From positions 1-64,000 of the forward strand of contig JAFYPH010000058.1 in NCBI GenBank assembly GCA_017547585.1: a stretch of DNA of 64,000 nt, in the 5' to 3' direction. Shown in pieces: positions 62,428-64,000 of this stretch (position 1 is its first letter; each line of letters begins with the position of its first letter). A program made the translations under genes and the position numbers. The DNA comes from Bacteroidaceae bacterium (GTDB lineage Bacteria > Bacteroidota > Bacteroidia > Bacteroidales > Bacteroidaceae). The notes below the pieces were generated by a model, which saw only the letters and a list, made by a program, of their open reading frames with translations, did no database searches and was not told the DNA's origin.

Positions 62428-62718
62428 ATGGAAGAGGGCTACGTGGGAATAAACTTATTGGTAAACGGCATATCATACCCCCTTGTCGTCAGACGAGAAG
62501 AGGAACCATATTACCGACAAGCAGCACGTTTGATAAACGAAAAACTGCTAAAATATAAAGATATATTCGCAACGGAGAGTGGCGAAAAACTGATAACAAT
62601 GGTTGCAATAGACATAGCATTCAGACGCATGAAAGACACCGATCTTTCGGGAACATCGCGTATATCAGGCAAGCTGCTCGAACTTACGGAACTTATCGAA
62701 AACACCATAAATAAGTAA
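62428..62718 (+). CDS. zapA: Cell division protein ZapA
   Basis: A 96-residue protein: INLLVNGISYPLVVRREEEPYYRQAARLINEKLLKYK gives the globular ZapA head, followed by ESGEKLITMVAIDIAFRRM and a C-terminal coiled coil LLELTELIENTINK. ZapA bundles FtsZ filaments at mid-cell. It forms an operon with the coiled-coil protein just upstream and lies ahead of rny. Confidence 0.9.
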   Translation: MEEGYVGINLLVNGISYPLVVRREEEPYYRQAARLINEKLLKYKDIFATESGEKLITMVAIDIAFRRMKDTDLSGTSRISGKLLELTELIENTINK

Positions 62719-62744
62719 CAGACACCATAGTTACTCACAGATTC

Positions 62745-62796
62745 ACGCACACCTGTCGCTAACGGCCCCGCCGTTAACGTCGGGAGTGCGTTTTTT
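62745..62796 (+). terminator. Long imperfect hairpin with T run
   Basis: Outer ACGCAC/GTGCGT (62745-62750 with 62786-62791), inner TAACGG/CCGTTA, then TTTTTT. It ends the zapA operon and lies in the 126-nt gap before rny. Confidence 0.75.
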
Positions 62797-62844
62797 ATTA
62801 TATAGACTATTGAAACTTAATTTATTAACATAACAAAAAACATT

Positions 62845-64000
62845 ATGGATACAACAACATTGATAATCATTACTGCACTCGCTGCCCTAGTCGTTGGCGG
62901 AGCGATACAGTACTTGATTTTCCGATACGGCCTCAAGACAAAATACAATCGTATTTTGGATGAAGCAGCCAAAGAGGCCGAAGTAATGAAGAAAAACAAG
63001 TTGCTCGAAGTAAAAGAGAAGTTCCTTAACAAGAAGGCCGAGCTCGAGAAAGAGGTTTCGCAGAGAAATCACAAACTGCAGCAGGCCGAGAACCACATTA
63101 AACAGCGCGAAATGCACGTTAACCAGCGCAACGAAGAGCTGCAGCGTCGCAAGGCCGAGGTTGACAAATTCAAGGCCAACGTAGATGCACAGCTTGCAAC
63201 AATCGAGCGCAAGAAAGAGGAGCTCGACAAACTTCAGGCACAGGAGCGCGAGAAGCTCGAAGCCATCAGCGGACTCTCGGCCGAGGAGGCAAAGAACACA
63301 CTCATCGAGTCACTGAAAGAGGAGGCAAAGACCGAGGCTGCATCGTACATCAACGACATTATGGACGACGCCAAGCTTAACGCCACCAAAGAAGCAAAGA
63401 AGATTGTCATCCAGACTATACAGCGCGTGGCAACCGAGACAGCCATCGAAAACTCTGTAACTGTGTTCCACATTGAGAACGACGAAATGAAGGGACGCAT
63501 CATCGGTCGCGAAGGCCGCAACATACGCGCCCTCGAGGCAGCCACAGGCGTTGAGATTGTAGTGGACGACACACCCGAGGCAATCGTATTGAGCGCGTTC
63601 GACCCCGTTCGCCGCGAGATTGCGCGCCTTGCCTTGCACCAGCTTGTTGCCGACGGACGCATCCACCCCGCACGCATCGAAGAGGTTGTCGCAAAGGTTA
63701 AGAAACAGATTGACGAGGAGATTATCGAGACCGGTAAACGCACCACCATCGACCTGGGCATCCACGGCCTGCACCCCGAACTTGTACGCATCATCGGTAA
63801 GATGAAGTACCGTTCATCATATGGTCAGAACCTGTTGCAGCATGCACGCGAGACAGCTAACCTGTGCGCAGTGATGGCTGCAGAGCTTGGACTCAACCCC
63901 AAGAAGGCGAAACGCGCCGGACTCTTGCACGATATTGGTAAGGTGCCCGACGAAGAGACTGAATTGCCACACGCAGAGTACGGAATGAAGATTGCCGAGA
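62845..64000 (+). CDS. rny: Ribonuclease Y, 5' part (runs off the window)
   Basis: 385 codons are visible. An N-terminal membrane anchor ([21 protein letters not shown]) is followed by a long charged coiled coil (to about 190). Then comes the KH domain with [46 protein letters not shown] and the beginning of the HD phosphohydrolase domain ([28 protein letters not shown]). It is the endoribonuclease that starts mRNA decay. The start ATG at 62845 gives the usual anchor. The C-terminus lies beyond the right edge. Confidence 0.96.
   Translation, partial: MDTTTLIIITALAALVVGGAIQYLIFRYGLKTKYNRILDEAAKEAEVMKKNKLLEVKEKFLNKKAELEKEVSQRNHKLQQAENHIKQREMHVNQRNEELQRRKAEVDKFKANVDAQLATIERKKEELDKLQAQEREKLEAISGLSAEEAKNTLIESLKEEAKTEAASYINDIMDDAKLNATKEAKKIVIQTIQRVATETAIENSVTVFHIENDEMKGRIIGREGRNIRALEAATGVEIVVDDTPEAIVLSAFDPVRREIARLALHQLVADGRIHPARIEEVVAKVKKQIDEEIIETGKRTTIDLGIHGLHPELVRIIGKMKYRSSYGQNLLQHARETANLCAVMAAELGLNPKKAKRAGLLHDIGKVPDEETELPHAEYGMKIAE

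Noticed and set aside
62719-62844. 6S RNA between zapA and rny
   Set aside because: The zapA neighbourhood is typical for ssrS in other phyla, but the gap is only 126 nt and shows one terminator hairpin, not the long bubble structure.

Overview
The window reads as chromosomal DNA of a Bacteroidales bacterium (phylum Bacteroidota). The evidence is the gene content: lineage-typical outer-membrane and lipoprotein families (DUF5686, DUF5723, DUF3078, DUF4270), a TonB-dependent receptor with a carboxypeptidase-regulatory-like plug extension, serine palmitoyltransferase for sphingolipid synthesis, and DUF4295 beside ribosomal protein genes. Promoters also fit: they match the Bacteroidota form (-33 TTG/TTTG, about 20 bp, -7 TAnnTTTG), and genes lack Shine-Dalgarno sequences. 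Genus cannot be fixed from the sequence alone. Nearly all of it is core genome. I see no transposase, integrase, phage or CRISPR gene.

Layout. 0.3-7.5 kb (minus strand): a probable operon of 5'-nucleotidase, nitroreductase, MntP-type Mn exporter, GH116 beta-glucosidase-like enzyme and GH95 alpha-fucosidase. 7.6-11.6 kb: a HAD hydrolase, then an outer-membrane protein (DUF5723) and a large lipoprotein with a structured leader. 11.9-15.1 kb: fabF, acyl-CoA ligase, TSCPD protein. 15.2-19.1 kb (minus): NrnA-like DHH phosphoesterase, ComEC and Rpe. 19.3-21.0 kb: an orphan lipoprotein next to an unusual array of repeated tRNA-Pro 3' halves that ends in the intact tRNA-Pro(TGG). 21.0-25.0 kb (minus): serine palmitoyltransferase, then rpmH, DUF4295, rpmG, rpmB, pncC/cinA and tsaD. 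25.0-33.3 kb (plus): GNAT-fold protein, TonB receptor, methylmalonyl-CoA epimerase, carboxyltransferase, a 48-aa protein and a biotin carrier, then GH20 hexosaminidase. 33.3-34.5 kb: panD and panC.

34.8-41.7 kb is a glycogen/alpha-glucan block: a truncated GT5-like protein and DUF4270 lipoprotein on plus, facing GH57, GT4 glycogen-synthase-like and debranching enzyme on minus. 41.9-46.7 kb (minus): DUF5686, kdsA, lipid kinase, miaA. 46.9-51.3 kb (plus): Crp/Fnr regulator, tRNA-Arg(TCT), menA, CPBP protease, threonine dehydratase, RidA. 51.4-53.4 kb (minus): PspC-domain protein with its PadR regulator. 53.6-58.5 kb: GadC-like permease facing a Kef-type antiporter, and a DUF3078 protein. 58.8-64.0 kb (plus): yidC with an unknown conserved partner, a DNA glycosylase-family protein, a coiled-coil protein with zapA, and ribonuclease Y running off the right edge.

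Functionally the block combines scavenging of host or diet glycans (GH95, GH116, GH20), storage polysaccharide turnover, methylmalonyl-CoA/propionate metabolism, envelope building (sphingolipid, KDO, menaquinone, outer-membrane proteins) and housekeeping. The feature least explained by known families is the triplicated tRNA-Pro 3'-half/terminator array at 20567-20977. It looks like the footprint of repeated site-specific integration, or a family of minimal att-only elements.
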